Part shown: positions 1-11,300 of the stretch, in pieces
Layout: every line of letters begins with the position of its first letter
How positions within the stretch are numbered: position 1 is the first letter of the stretch
Notes under the pieces: model-generated
Databases searched by the model: none
Seen by the model: the letters and a program-made list of their open reading frames with translations, nothing else
What the model was told of the DNA's origin: nothing
DNA from: Prorocentrum cordatum
Lineage: Eukaryota > Sar > Dinophyceae > Prorocentrales > Prorocentraceae
DNA: 64,000 nt
Direction: 5' to 3'
Assembly: GCA_963575745.1 (NCBI GenBank)
Contig: CAUYUJ010003406.1
Span: 15,001 to 79,000, forward strand
Program-made: the position numbers and the translations under genes

Positions 1-125
1 CGCGGGAATGCACACACAGCGCCAGCATCTCTCCCTCTCTCTCTCTTTCTCTCTCGCCTCGCGCCTCTTCTTCTTCCTTATCCTCCTCCTCCTTCTCCTC
101 CTCCTCCTCCTCAAACCCCCGTGGC
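1..125. repeat. Pyrimidine-rich CT/TCC low-complexity tract
   Basis: CT dinucleotides (about 30-58) grade into TCC trinucleotides (about 75-114). There is no coding signal; the open frames come from composition. Confidence 0.85.
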
Positions 126-289
126 TCTGTAGGGCGGGGAGGGGCTCAGCAGCAATGGTGCCATGTTGCATTGCTTCTCTTGCTTCTCTTCTGCTGTAGC
201 GTGAAGGGAGGCGGGCTGGCGGGCTATGCTTCGTGTCTTGGGATACAATCCGATGCACTGCTGCACGTCGGAGAGAGTGGAGGGGGTGT

Positions 290-1020
290 TGATGAAACTC
301 GGAACTTCGATGCCGTTCTCCTCGCGGGCACCCGCTGTGGGACCCGACTCGCGGACGCCCAGGCTCTTACGCGTCGCGCGGGGGGCCGCCTCCTGATCGA
401 GGCTCCGCACACCGTGTCCCCCTTCTCTAACCCCAGCTGCGGCTGCGCTGTCGCCTTCGGCCCGATCATCAAGGCAGGGGACATTCGGAGGGTATGGGGG
501 AGCCCGAAGGATGCGGGAGGTAGAGGAGTTGCTGTACGTGTTAAGCGAAGTCCTCTAGACAACCCCCAAACCGTCGAGCAAGCAGAAGTCGGTTTACTTC
601 AGGGCGGCCAAGCTGTTGACTGATTGGCTGCGCGGAATTCTAGGGGAGCTCCCAGCAAGGTGTCTGCCTCTGGTCTTCGGGGACATTAACGACGGGATGG
701 GGGAGGAGTGGCGTGACGGTTCCTGGCGAAAGGTTGAGTCTCCCGCGGTGGGGGCCCTTACCCAGGAGAGGTGTGTAAACGGCGCTGGCAATATTTTCCG
801 GCTGGCCCTCGAACAACACCACCTAGTGGCTGCTAACGCTCGCTTTCGGGTGGAAAATATTTACTTCGGGGACCACGGTGCCAGCCGACTGGACTACATA
901 TGTTTACCTAGTGTTTTTTCGGATTCTATAAAGAAATGGCACGCTATGCGGGGGCTTGGTGCGAAGCTCCAACCCATCAAGGGGGTCTCCCCCACGTGAT
1001 CACCTGCCTGTCGGCCTGTT
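290..1020 (+). pseudogene. LINE-A endonuclease domain (broken)
   Basis: The endonuclease/exonuclease/phosphatase fold is split over three frames. The N-terminal part contains FDAVLLAGTRC, GCAVAFGP and GRGVAVRVKR, which fit the early strands. The next frame carries LVFGDINDGMG, the GD-x-N catalytic motif, and SRLDYICLP, the late DxI strand. The final frame starts with RDHLPV, which fits the terminal S/RDH motif. In the family this enzyme nicks target DNA for target-primed reverse transcription. The first shift is near the CCCCCAAA run at about 567, the second near the GGGGG/CCCCC runs at 980-995. The product cannot be made as one protein from this copy. Confidence 0.7.
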
Positions 1021-3310
1021 CGTGCGACGCAATAAGGGAGGGCAGGAGAGGGAGGAGCACACGAGGGTCAAGTGGGACATGGACCGCGTGCTGAGGAGCT
1101 TGAGGACGGGGGAAGGCCGATGGGATTTTCTCCGTGCGGCACATGAGGAATTTCAATGGTTATCTATTCGTGAACTACTAGATTGGTTTTCTCCCGATAC
1201 CATGTTTGAAAAGATTGAGGAGACCATCATTACGGCGGGGCGGAAACACTTCGAGGGGAGGCAGGAGGTACGTGAGGGACATAGCGAAGCATGCCGTCGA
1301 CGTCGTGAACTCCTCGGTTTGAGAGTTCAAATTCGGGGAGGTAAACATCTAGCACGTGATGATCAGATCTCGGATATAGATGATGAGCTGAAACGTCTGT
1401 CCCTTGTGCTCCAGCGTGGCCGACGTAAACACTTGCGCGCCCAACGTGATGCCCTTCTCTCAGAGGCTAACGACCATTGGGATAAGCGGCGGACGGCGGA
1501 GGCGATGCAGCTATCTAGGCGAGCGGCTCGGTGCCGCTGTGGGCCTAAGAAGCGGGACAATCGTCTGGCGGGAAGTCGTTCGCTGCCCACCTCGGCGGAA
1601 TGGTTAGCTACTTGGCGCAAGCCTGGGATGGGGGGAGGCATGGCGGTGCAGGAGTTGAATTGGGACAGATGGGGGCAGGAGAGGGAGGATGCGGAGGTGT
1701 ACGAGGATGATGACGACCCTGAGTTGGCCGAACTTGCGAAGGAGGATATGAAGACGTTCCGTAAGTACGTATTGCTTGCATCCAAACGCCGTGCTGTGCC
1801 ACAGTGGACCTGCCCATTCGAGCTTTTCCACATGCTCTTGTTCCCGAAGTGGAGAGTAGACCGTTCACGATTGGGGTTGGCTATCCTGGTGCATCCGTCG
1901 CAGAGCCTGGCCACCTGCCGGACCCCGTGGCCCCCAGCGTCCCCAGTTTGTGGTTCCTCATGATTGCAGGGTTCCACAAGATCAGGAAGCACCAGGTCAC
2001 GCCCCTTTATTGGCACAGGAGCCAGGCCACTGCATTGCATACAAATCTTAAACCAGGTCCCCTGGGAAAGCGAATAATCCATCTTTTACCAGTCCTGGGA
2101 AAGGGTTACTTCGCGAAGCGACTTAAGCCGTCCCCGACTTTGGCCGATCACGGGTTCGTATCAGGACGACGTCGTGAGAACGCCATACTTATAGCACTTA
2201 ATACTTATTGGGGGCTTCGTGAGGTTGGACGTGCACACGCCCTCTGTTTCAAGGATCTCACCAACGCCTTCTCTAGCAGCACGTTTGAGGCGATGACCGA
2301 CACTGTGGCTTTGCATGTGAACCCCCACGACCGCGAGCTCTGTATACAACGTTCCGAGAACTCGGTGGTGGTCCTCCCCTCGCGCGATGGCGACGTCGTC
2401 GCGAAGCCGTTCCAGGGGGGGGGGGGGGGGGGGGGAGGGGGACCCCTATATCGTTTCGATGTTCTTGTCGACTTTTTCGAGACCAGTTTCATCGTGGGGA
2501 TGGGACATTACCAAATGGGACCGCTCTGCCCGTGACCTTCGGGCCACGTGGGGAGACTTGCGTTCGGACTTCTCGCTTTTGAAATACGCGGACGACCTTG
2601 ACAAGATCGTATTGTCCGATTTTGACTCCACCTTCTCGCGTTTCATCGATAAGCTGATTCGGGTCGACAGCAGTCTTAACAGCCGCCTTGAAGAATTCGG
2701 GCACGGTCAAAACTTGGACAAGCAAGAGTTTCTTTTTGTCACTTCAGCCTCCATGGGACGCGGAGTAAACAAGCGCTTCGGGCCCGAAACCATGACCTGG
2801 GAGGGATTCCAAGAGATGCAGTTCGGTACCTGGGGGCCTATTTCACCATGAGCCACCTGGCGGCGCAGGAGGTGACGAGGAGGATCCAGGCGTCCAGGGC
2901 ATCCTTTTTTCAGCCTGGGTGGGATCTGGGGGTTGAGGCTACGATATAACTTCAAGCGCCTCCTCCTGATGGGGTTCGCTCAAAATGCGATTCTCAATGG
3001 ATTAGAAGCATTTGTCCTCAATGATCGTGACTATACGCGGCTCGACCACGGGGTGGCTGCGTGGGGGCGGAGGGCCTTGTCGGGGAGGACGTCTCATGCA
3101 GGAGAGGGTGATCATGTCCGCAGTTTGTCCACGGCGCAGATTCTTCTGCATTGGAAGATCGCCCCTTGCTCGGTGGAGATGAAGATCAGGCGGCTCCGCA
3201 TGTGCCAGGCGTGGGCCAGGCCCCCCCCCCCCCCCACCATGCCCAAGTTCTCTGCTGTTTATTCGGCGAAATGGAGGCCGATCGTTTTCGGAGACAGATT
3301 ATAGCGGGTC
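1020..3310 (+). pseudogene. LINE-A linker and reverse transcriptase domain (broken)
   Basis: A basic Arg/Glu-rich linker (about 1050-1800) precedes RT blocks. The fingers contain KPGPLGKRIIHLLPVLGK and DHGFVSGRR; motif A reads CFKDLTNAFSS. The YADD catalytic box lies in LLKYADDLDKIVL at about 2580-2620. A GDPYIVSMF block, resembling RT motif B, follows the G run immediately. The thumb-like segment YLGAYFTMSHLAAQEV begins near 2826 in another frame, and a downstream segment around 2940-3110 (GFAQNAILNGLEAFVLN) continues the element. At least four frame changes make it non-functional. It would have copied element RNA at the nicked target. Confidence 0.7.
2415..2441 (+). repeat. 21-G homopolymer inside LINE-A RT
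   Basis: An uninterrupted run of 21 G, then one A and five G, splits the RT between motif A and motif B and changes the reading frame. It could be real slippage expansion or an assembly-length error, because homopolymers this long are hard to size. Confidence 0.9.
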
Positions 3311-4020
3311 GTCCTACGCAGTACTCGTCGCCTTGGGCCCAGCAGGTTTGTCAGGATCTTGAATCAGCCGCTCTTGCTCTGGGATCTCGGGCATTGGAGG
3401 GGGCTTCGAAGGACCTGAGGATTCTGGGGGACAAGGAGAGGGCGGAGGAGTTCGTGTGTCTGGACGTGTCGGAGTTGCGTGCGAAACATTTTTCACGATG
3501 CGTACCCCCTCCTGGTCATGGGTCGTACATGCGGTTTGGTCGGCACAATCCCTATGCCGAAATCACAAGCTCCCATGTTGCTCCTGAACTTGGCCACGGG
3601 TCCGACCCAGGGGGTGACGAGGTTGCGGAGTTTGTCTGTGGCCCCCCCTTGCACTCTAAAGGAATTGAACCTGCTGAGACGGGCGAGACCTGCGCAGCAG
3701 CCTTTATTTATTGTCGTGACCTGATGAATCACTATAGGCAGGTACACCACATTCGGGACCTGTGCCATGTGATAGCGCCCACGAACGCCTGCATACATTG
3801 CCGACGAGTCTTCGGCCGTCAGTCCACGGCAGCCCGACATCTCCGAGGCTCACTGGCCCGCGGTCACTGCTACACAGCTGGCCCCACGACAATGAAGACA
3901 ACCGCCGAGCCCCCGAGCTCCCTGGCGTGCCCGATCTGTAACTATTTAGGCTCAACTCTTGCAGACTTGCACGATCACTTGGGCACGCATCTGCCGCTGC
4001 AGCTCCGCCCATTCGTCGCT
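3310..4020 (+). pseudogene. LINE-A C-terminal region with two zinc-finger motifs
   Basis: One frame reads from about 3151 to 4020. It contains a C-x2-C...H...C set (CIHCRRVFGRQSTAARH followed by a Cys about 10 residues on), then a C2H2-like finger (CPICNYLG...LHDHLGTH). Such fingers at the end of LINE ORF2 are thought to bind nucleic acid. Homology appears to stop near 4020, where a different frame takes on host-like composition. This end is set by change of character, not by a recognised terminus. Confidence 0.55.
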
Positions 4021-4516
4021 CGGGAGGATCGTGTTCGACGGGGTGGGCGACGCCGAGATGCCTGGCTGGTTCAACGAGGGCGTGAAGCGCCCAGGCGCGG
4101 CGGCAGGGGGGTCGGCGTCGGCGGGCGCAGGGCAGCAGGCGGCGGCGGAAGGGGGGCGCCGGCGACAGGCCAGGCGCGGGGAGGGCGAGGGGGCGGGCGG
4201 CAAGGCGCAGGACATGGCGGCCAGGCTCCTCTTGTCCAACGTCCGCGAGACGGCGGAGATCTCGGCCGCGACGTTCATCAAGTACTCCATCGGGGTCGAC
4301 GCGGGGCTGACGACGGCGTGCATCGTGGAGGGCAAGAGCTACGACGAGCACAGCCAGGACCTCAGGGAGCGGGCCGCGAACGGGGAGCAGGTGGACTTCA
4401 AGGGCCGCGGCCCGCCCCGCGTCCACGTCATGATGGCGGCCATAGGGTACGGGGCGACCTTCACGATCGCCGAAGGCGACGACAAGAAGGAGGGCGAGAG
4501 GATCAAGAACGAGTCC
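4019..4516 (+). CDS. Host-like coding fragment, function unknown (partial)
   Basis: A frame open through this stretch has strongly GC-rich third positions and ordinary protein composition. It begins near FDGVGDAEMPGWFNEGVK, passes through an Ala/Gly/Arg-rich linker, then a globular-looking stretch (KAQDMAARLLLSNVRE, FIKYSIGVDAGLTTACIV) and ends at KEGERIKNES, exactly where LINE-B copy 1 starts. No family was recognised. It lacks a start and a stop, so it is an exon, a gene fragment cut by the LINE insertion, or a transduced piece. Its style resembles the fragment at 22877-23215 on the far side of LINE-B copy 2. Confidence 0.35.
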
Positions 4517-4775
4517 GGGACAGCACGTACTCATCCATTGCACTTCCACTCTTAGCATTCACACCGTCTTGATTATCATGCACGTGTTTACCCATTTCTT
4601 TTTCGTCCTCCTCGCGGGGGAGGGGGGGGGGGCAGCAGGGTCATGCACGTGTTTATCCAGTTCATTTTCACTTTCCTCCTCATCCTCCTCGCCCCCCACC
4701 GGGTGCGACGAGGGCCAGAGGTAGAATCAACTTGACGTTCATCATTGCCCCCCTTTCCATCCTCATGGTCATCAT

Positions 4776-5357
4776 GTGTGTGAGGGGCCACGAGACGGTG
4801 GTGCAGCTGAAGATCCTTTCCTGGGAGGGGGTCGGTCGTCCCACCGGCGCCGGGCTGCGCGCCTGGCCAAGGAAGCCGCGGCGGCTGCCGGGGCTCCACA
4901 AACCCCGGCCGCCCATGCAGAAGTTCCGCCTGGCCGCAAGCTCCGGGTGGCCACTCTCAACGTGACCTCTGCCACCACTGCACGCATCAAGGCAATGCTG
5001 GAAGCAGAACTGGTCGAGTCTGCGGACATCATCTGCTTGCAGGAGGTCCGCCACACCACAGTGACCCCACGCTGGCTCATGAGGCTGGCATCCCAACGGG
5101 GATGGGGTATAAAGCTGTCGACGCCTTCCCCCGTGGGCCAACGGGGCGCGCGCGTCCAGGGCGGCACCGCCATCATGTGGAGGCGCTCCTTGGGGAAAGT
5201 TTCCACGTGCGCCCACCCGAAAGACCATCGACTGGTGGGGCTCCTGTTTGCGGGAGGTGCAGTCGTTTCCGCCTACGGGCCGGCCTCGCGCCCGCCCCTC
5301 GAATGGGTCGATAAAGCTGCGCAGTGGATGGGCGAGAAGTTCCGCGACAAGCCGTAG
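4776..5357 (+). pseudogene. LINE-B copy 1 endonuclease ORF
   Basis: An APE-type endonuclease. KLRVATLNV is the first strand, ADIICLQEVRHT carries the catalytic QE, and GGTAIMWRRSLG and VVSAYGP are the following strands. A short basic N-terminus with EDPFLGGG and RRRAARLAKE precedes the fold. The frame stops at 5355-5357, just before the GD-x-N motif; in copy 2 the same codon is CAG. After the stop the motif reads GGLN, so the catalytic Asp is also lost. The start is uncertain: the first in-frame candidate is a GTG at 4776. The enzyme's family role is nicking DNA for target-primed reverse transcription. Confidence 0.7.
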
Positions 5358-5437
5358 GTGCTCATTGGGGGCCTGAACTGGAGGGAGATGCACCGCCAGC
5401 TCGTCGCCGACGCCTGGCAGATCGCCGACATGCCCCC

Positions 5438-8194
5438 CCCCCAACCACGCATGCGAATACCAAGCCTACCCGAGGGCTGGCCCAGGGCTGCTCCATCCAG
5501 GCCGCTGGAGTGGAAGCCGTGGCCGGTGTCCCGCGCCACAAGCTGGTTCTCTTCGAGGTGGGCGCGCCGCTGCCGCCGCGGCCCGCCCAGGAGCGCCTTA
5601 AACGCACAGCTTTCTACACTTGGAATGACAATGCTGTTATGCTCCCGGCCGATGCGGGAGACATCGAGTCCGCCGTCGATGCCGAGTACCCTGTCCTGGA
5701 GGCCTCGTTCCCGCTGTTGGACAGGTGGAAGCGGTGGCGCGCTCGGGCTGAGACTGTGGCCCGCCTGGCGTGCAGCCGGGACTTCATGGAAATGACTCGC
5801 ACTGGGGAGCGGCCGAAAGCTTCCCCGCCCGAGTCCCGCCGGTGCGCCGATTCGGCCCAGCACCGGGTGGATGAAACGATCACTCTTCGACAGCTGCGGC
5901 GGCTACACCGCCGGTTCACCCACGGGAAGACTGCGGGGGTGGATTCGGAGCGCCTGTCACCCAAGCACTTGCACGACTTCGGCGTGGCGGCCCGTCAGGG
6001 AGCCCCCCACGCAAAGTGGTCCGACGCCCCGCTGTTGTGGCCGACGTACGCAGCCGCAGTCGACATCATCAATGCCAGCATCACCAAGGAGGAGCGGAAG
6101 GGCACGGACGCCCGCGGCCGCCAATGGAAACAACGCTTCACCGAGATCACTCGGGACACTTGGGCCGCCGCCGGCCCCGTCATCAAGCCGGGCCCCGAGG
6201 CGCCGACCTTCGCCCCCGACTCCATGCGGGCGGAGTGGGAGCCGATCTGGAACCCGCCAGACTACAACCCGGATACCATCCGGGCAGCTTGGTGCACCTA
6301 CGCGGACAAGGCCGTCTTCCCGCAGTGTGGGGTTGCGGTTGACTGGATCCCCGACTACGACGACTTCTCTGCCGCCTTCCAGAAATGCGGCGGGGCGGCG
6401 GGCCTCGACGGCTGGTCAGCCGCAGAGGTCAAAGCTTTGACACGGCACTTCGAGTTCTTGAAGATGGAGCTCTACACGTTGTGGGTGGCAACCACACGCG
6501 CCGCTGGTGACCCGGCGGGCCTCCCGGAGGCCCTCGTCGACTTCCTCTTCTGCTGGCGGGTGGTGGGGATCCCCAAGCCCAAGACCGACGCATCCCGGCC
6601 GATCTCGGTGGCGTCATACCTCGTACCGACGTGGCTCAGTGCACGCGCGGCCATCGCGCCCCACCCAGTGGACACGCAGTGGGCCACACGCCCCGGAGTC
6701 TCCGTGGTACACGCCATTTCTTCTTGGCTGAGTGCGGCGGCGGCTGCTGACGAAGGCTGTGAGCAAGACCTCACAAAAGCGCACGACCGAATCGACCACC
6801 TGCTGGCGACAGAGGCCCTGGACCGTGAAGGTTGGCCTCGGCACCTGCAGTGTCTGTTCAGATGTTCCTGGCGGGGCCCCTGGTACTGCCACGTGGAGGG
6901 GGCGCTGAGCTCTTCCCCAATCCGCCCCTGCTGCAGCCTCCCGCAGGGCGGGTCTGACGCGCCGGCCGGCATGGTGGCCACCTTGGTCCCGTGGCAGCCC
7001 CAAGACGTGACACCCTTCGCTTTCATGGATGACAGGTCCATGACCGTCGGCGCGCCGGCGGCCAGCACCAAGCTCCGCGATGCCCTCGTGCGCGCGCCAG
7101 ACTTCGACACGGCCGCCAACTTCGCCGAGAACGTTGGCAAGAGACAACACTGGACAAAGACCGGAGGTGAACGAGTTGAGCACTTGGGTATCTCCGCTGT
7201 GCCGGGCTCCCCGGAGGAGCCCATCGAGCCTCGCTTCGGGTGGGGCCCCGTGCGAACGACGCTACGCCGCCTGGGCACACTCCCCGGGTCCGCCAAAGTC
7301 AGAGAGTCCCTGACAGCGGCTTACGCTTCGCCGATGTGGTTGTGGGCAGCACCTGTGGCGGCGCCGCCCCCGCCAGACATCACGCCCCTGGTCATGAAGG
7401 CCGTGCTGCGCACCGGATGTTCCTGGTGGTGCCGGGGCCGCTGGTGGGCCACCAGACTCTACCTACGCCCGCTCTACGGGTCAATTCTTCGCGGACTCAA
7501 GGTTGTTCTTGATCCTGAATTCTGTTGGAGTCCCCATGTGGAGACGCAGATACGTACCGCCGTGGATCGGCTGGGGCTCGGCTTTCGAGACTACGACCAT
7601 TACTTTGGCCTGTGCCTGGAGGTACTCCCGGGGGACGACCCGCGGGTCCAGAAGGTCGCAGACAGGGTGCGCCAGGGGCGCTCCTATTTCTGGACGCGGT
7701 CCGAAGAAGCGCAGCATTGCGTGAGGCTGGTGTGCCGCATTCGCTGTCTGCAGCAGCGCGCCTCTAGCCGCAACGACGTGGAGGGCGTGGAGAAGGTCGA
7801 CGTGGAGGCCTCCAGCGACCCCCGGTGGAAGAAGTTCTCGGAGAGCCTGCCGGCCGCCGAGAAGCAGGCTCTGAACATCTTCCGGTGTGGAGCCATACGC
7901 ACCCAGACCCGCATCAGCCAGAACACCAGGTGTGCGCTGTGCGGAGCGCTCCACCCGAGTGCCCGGCACCTATGGAGCGAATGCAGTGGGATGGACGAAG
8001 AACGCCAGCTTCTCAGCCGGTTGCACGGCCTCCAGCCTACGTGGTGGACTCGTCAGCCACGAGTTACATCCAAAAGCGGATGGATCACAACCAGTGCACA
8101 TCGTGATCATCATCGTCGTGTTGATATGCAGATTGCCAGTTGTCGCATGGGTATCCTCCTTTGTTTGGGCCCGTTGAAGGCGCTGCTTGACTGA
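5438..8194 (+). pseudogene. LINE-B copy 1 reverse transcriptase ORF
   Basis: A single open frame of about 918 codons follows the C10 run. RT landmarks are GIPKPKTDASRPISV (fingers), CEQDLTKAHDRIDH (motif A, with His where copy 2 has the usual Tyr), SLPQGGSDAP (motif B) and FAFMDDRSMT (motif C, FMDD at about 7024). The C-terminus has a C-x2-C-x8-H-x4-C knuckle (CALCGALHPSARHLWSEC, about 7933-7986) and ends at TGA 8192-8194. It is out of frame with the endonuclease because of the +2 C slippage, so ORF2 is dead here although the RT section itself is open. Confidence 0.75.
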
Positions 8195-8329
8195 GAGCCG
8201 CTCCCGCCGAGCGAGAAGGGCTCCTCCATCGAGGCTGTCATCCTGTCGCTCAAGCAGTTTGTGGACGAGTTCGGGGAGGTCGACGCAGCTGCCGCCTCCA
8301 CGGCGGTGTCGACGGACCTCGAAAGCAGT

Positions 8330-11300
8330 ATGACAGCCTCATTGAGGAGTCCTTCTCGTTCGGGGAGCAGACAGGCAGCGCATGCAGCCGCAGGTCGCCA
8401 GCGGCTATCACCAAAGGGGGGGAAGGGAGTGGGCTCCGTCCTCCTGGGCATCATCATCATTTTTTGCGTGTTCATTCGCTTCCACTACAGAGTTCATTGC
8501 TTGAACCGTTCGGGAACTGTGGAGTGCTGTACGTTTTTCGTCTGCCCAGAGAAGCGTACCGGGGGCCTCCAACTTTGGCGTGTACGTGGACGTGCTGGTC
8601 GGGATCGACACCAGCAACGTCGTCGACGGGAGCCTTGTCGTCGCTTTCCTGAGCACCGGTCAGAGGACTGCGAGGGCGCCAAGGACAACTACGAGGACCC
8701 CTTCCTCGGAGGAGGGCCCGGCGCGGCTGCTGCCGCCAGGAGGCGGCGCGCGCAGCGGGAGGCCGATCCCGCCCTTCAGGCAGTGATGCCGGCGAGGATT
8801 CTGACCTCGCTCATGCCATCTGGCCCTGCCCCACGCCCTGCACGGGGGACGCGGCAGCAAGCCCTCCCGCGCAACAGCCCCCAGCAACCGCCCCCCCGGG
8901 CGCAGCAGCAGCCGCAGCAGCAGCAGCCGCGGCAGCGACCCAGGCAGTCGAACTACCAGGAGCCGCCCACGCTGATCCGACTGCGCCAGCTCATGATTCT
9001 GGTGGACCAGGGCCTCAAGCCGACTGAGGCGCAGGTCACCGCCAAACTTCGAGAAGTCCTCGATGGTAACGGGACCGGCCAGGGGCAGCCGACGGGCTCG
9101 GCCCCTGGAGCCGGCCGTGCTCCGAGAGGGTTCACACGAGGTGCCAACCTCAACGTGGAGAAAAACCTGAAGGTGTGGACGCAGCCTTGGGGCGAGGCCA
9201 AGTTCCAGGCTGCCGCTGCACTCCGTGACGCTGCTCCACCGGCGGCGGGACCCCACGTGGTGGTGTGCCAGACCCCGGACGAACACCAAGAAGCCATCAG
9301 ATGGAAGAAAGCCGCGGCCTGCGCGCAGCCGTGCACATACATCGTCTTCAACGCTGATCGCGAAGACATGCAGGACGAAGTGCTCGTGGAGGGTGCCCGC
9401 GGCCCAGTCCCGGTCCGCTGCCAGATCGTGCAGTCTGGTGCCCAGGCGCCGGCGCGGTCGGGGCTCCCCTCGGGCATGAAAGATGATACGCCAGAAGTGG
9501 CGGCCGCCGCCGCCCCCAACGCCACCATCTACAGGCTTGCAGCTATCAAGGCCTGCACCGATGGTGCCATCGTCGCAAAAGCTGAGGGCGAACCAGGTGC
9601 ACTGGGGAATATCGTGTTACCTAAAGAACTCTCACCGCTGGTGGTCCAGACAAGGGCTGCCATGAATTATTCAGATGTGGTCACCGCCCTGGTTGTCGTG
9701 AAGGAAGCGGACCAGGACAAGATCAACCAAGCGTCGCTGCCTCGGAGGTGCGTGTGCTCTCCGCAGGGGTCCCGTGACATCCCACGCTACGTCACCAAGC
9801 TCCCAGAGGAGACGGATGCAGCGTACTGGGCACGAGTCGACCGGAACAGGATGGCGGCGCAGGGCCGTCTCGTGTACCGGAAGAGCGACAAGGCCTACCT
9901 GGGCATCATTGCCAACAAAGCCATCACCGACACGGTGGAAACCATTCGCTGGATTCTCAAGCGGGCCCCCCCCAACTGGACCTCCCCTGAGGACGTCGAG
10001 ACGTGGGCCGAGGCTCGTGGGTTCACCAAGTTTGCCAATTGCGCCCGGATGGGCAAAAAGATCTGGAGCTTCCACGCCGAAGCTGCTAGTGTGGCGAGCT
10101 CTTTCACTTTCCAGTCTGGCATCTTTGTCGCGCAGGCCGGGCGCGGTGGAGGCGATCGCAAGAAGCCCGACAAGGCAGCCCCGCCCGCTGGGCCTAGACA
10201 GCGCCGGGGCGCCCCGCCCCCCCGGGCGCGCGCTGCCCAAGCAGATTCCGACATGGATGAGGATGAAGCGGGCGCTTCGGCAGAGGCTCCGCCAGCTGCG
10301 GCAGGGGCTCTGGCGCTCACCGACGCTGGTGCGGCCGCCACTGGTGGCCCGGAGCAACCAGCCGCCAAGGCGGCCCCGGCGCAGAAAAGCCGGAAAAAGG
10401 AAGCGCCCCTCCCTTGGGCAAACTTGTTCGTGGAGGAGGCGTGTGACGGCCAGGGGGATTGCCAGTGCATTGCACTAGCAAAGGCTCTCAACCACCTCGC
10501 CCCGACGAGAAAGGCCCCGGGCCCGAATGACTTCAAGCCGGGTGGGCGTCTCCAGGCCAGCTTGCGGATGCAGGCCGCCGCGGAGATCAGCGACAACAAG
10601 GAGAAGTACGACAAGGCCACTTCCGAGTACACGGAGAAGGTGGCGACCACGGGCACGATGGGGGACAGCCTCACGCTGTGCGCCCTCGCTGCTGCCCTGA
10701 GGGTTGACATCATGATCTGGCGGTGGTCCGAGGAGGAGCGGAAGTGGTCCCTCTTCACCACTGCTGCGGCCAACAAGCCAAAGAAGAAGAAGGCCCTCTG
10801 GGTCGCGCTGAAGAACCGCCACTACACGTGGCTAAAGCCCCTCAGCGTGGAGGTTGGCGACAAGCAGCGCCTGGACATGCAAACGGCGGCCCTGGCCGTG
10901 CCGAGGGGCCGACGGGGCTTCTCGGGGGCAGGAAAGGCTTTCCCATCCCCGTCCAAGAGCGTGCGGAGCCTGCTGGGCCTGGACAGCAACACCTCGAAGG
11001 GCGTGTCCGCCAGTAAGAAAGCCCCCACCTCCAAGGGCAAAGCAGCAAAGCGCAGCGCGGCCGCCTCCACGGCCGACGTTGCGGAGCTGCTGGGCCTCGA
11101 CGCAGCCCCGGCGGCGGCAGCTGCCGACAGCGGTTGGATGAAATATGAACACCTCAAGTGCACGTGCAGATGGACCCCTGACCTGGCGCCCTCCGTTCCC
11201 GTGGGCACGCAAGCACGACGCCACTTCAAGGCCTGCAAGGACGAGCCGCCCCCGAAGCTGGGCCCGAGCCGCAACAACCTGAAAGCGCGGGCCATGGGCG

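Larger units (their letters stand above)
290..4020 (+). mobile_element. Degenerate non-LTR retrotransposon (LINE-A): APE endonuclease, RT, C-terminal zinc fingers
   Basis: Successive pieces of one LINE polyprotein lie in order on the plus strand, but in shifting frames. They are an apurinic-type endonuclease (about 290-1000), a basic linker (about 1000-1900), a reverse transcriptase with a YADD box (about 1930-2850), a thumb/connection region (about 2850-3300) and zinc fingers (about 3750-4000). Frame changes fall mostly at C or G runs (near 570, 985, 1940, 2415-2435, 2830 and 3220), as expected for a dead copy decaying by slippage. Neither end was located: no poly(A) tail or target-site duplication was recognised, and the 5' boundary could lie upstream of 290. 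It differs clearly from the LINE-B pair downstream, which has an FMDD catalytic box. Confidence 0.75.
4515..8278 (+). mobile_element. LINE-B copy 1 (5'-truncated non-LTR retrotransposon)
   Basis: This stretch is nearly identical to 19214-22960, from a shared CCGGGACA start to a shared GTTCGGGGAG end, and the flanks differ completely on both sides. It contains about one third of a 5' monomer, an endonuclease ORF, an RT ORF and an 84-bp tail after the stop. Lesions seen here are a TAG after the endonuclease core (5355-5357), a GGLN in place of the GDLN seen in copy 2, and two extra C in the C10 run at 5433-5442. The 3' junction at 8278 leads directly into the sequence upstream of the OTU ORF. 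Confidence 0.8.
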
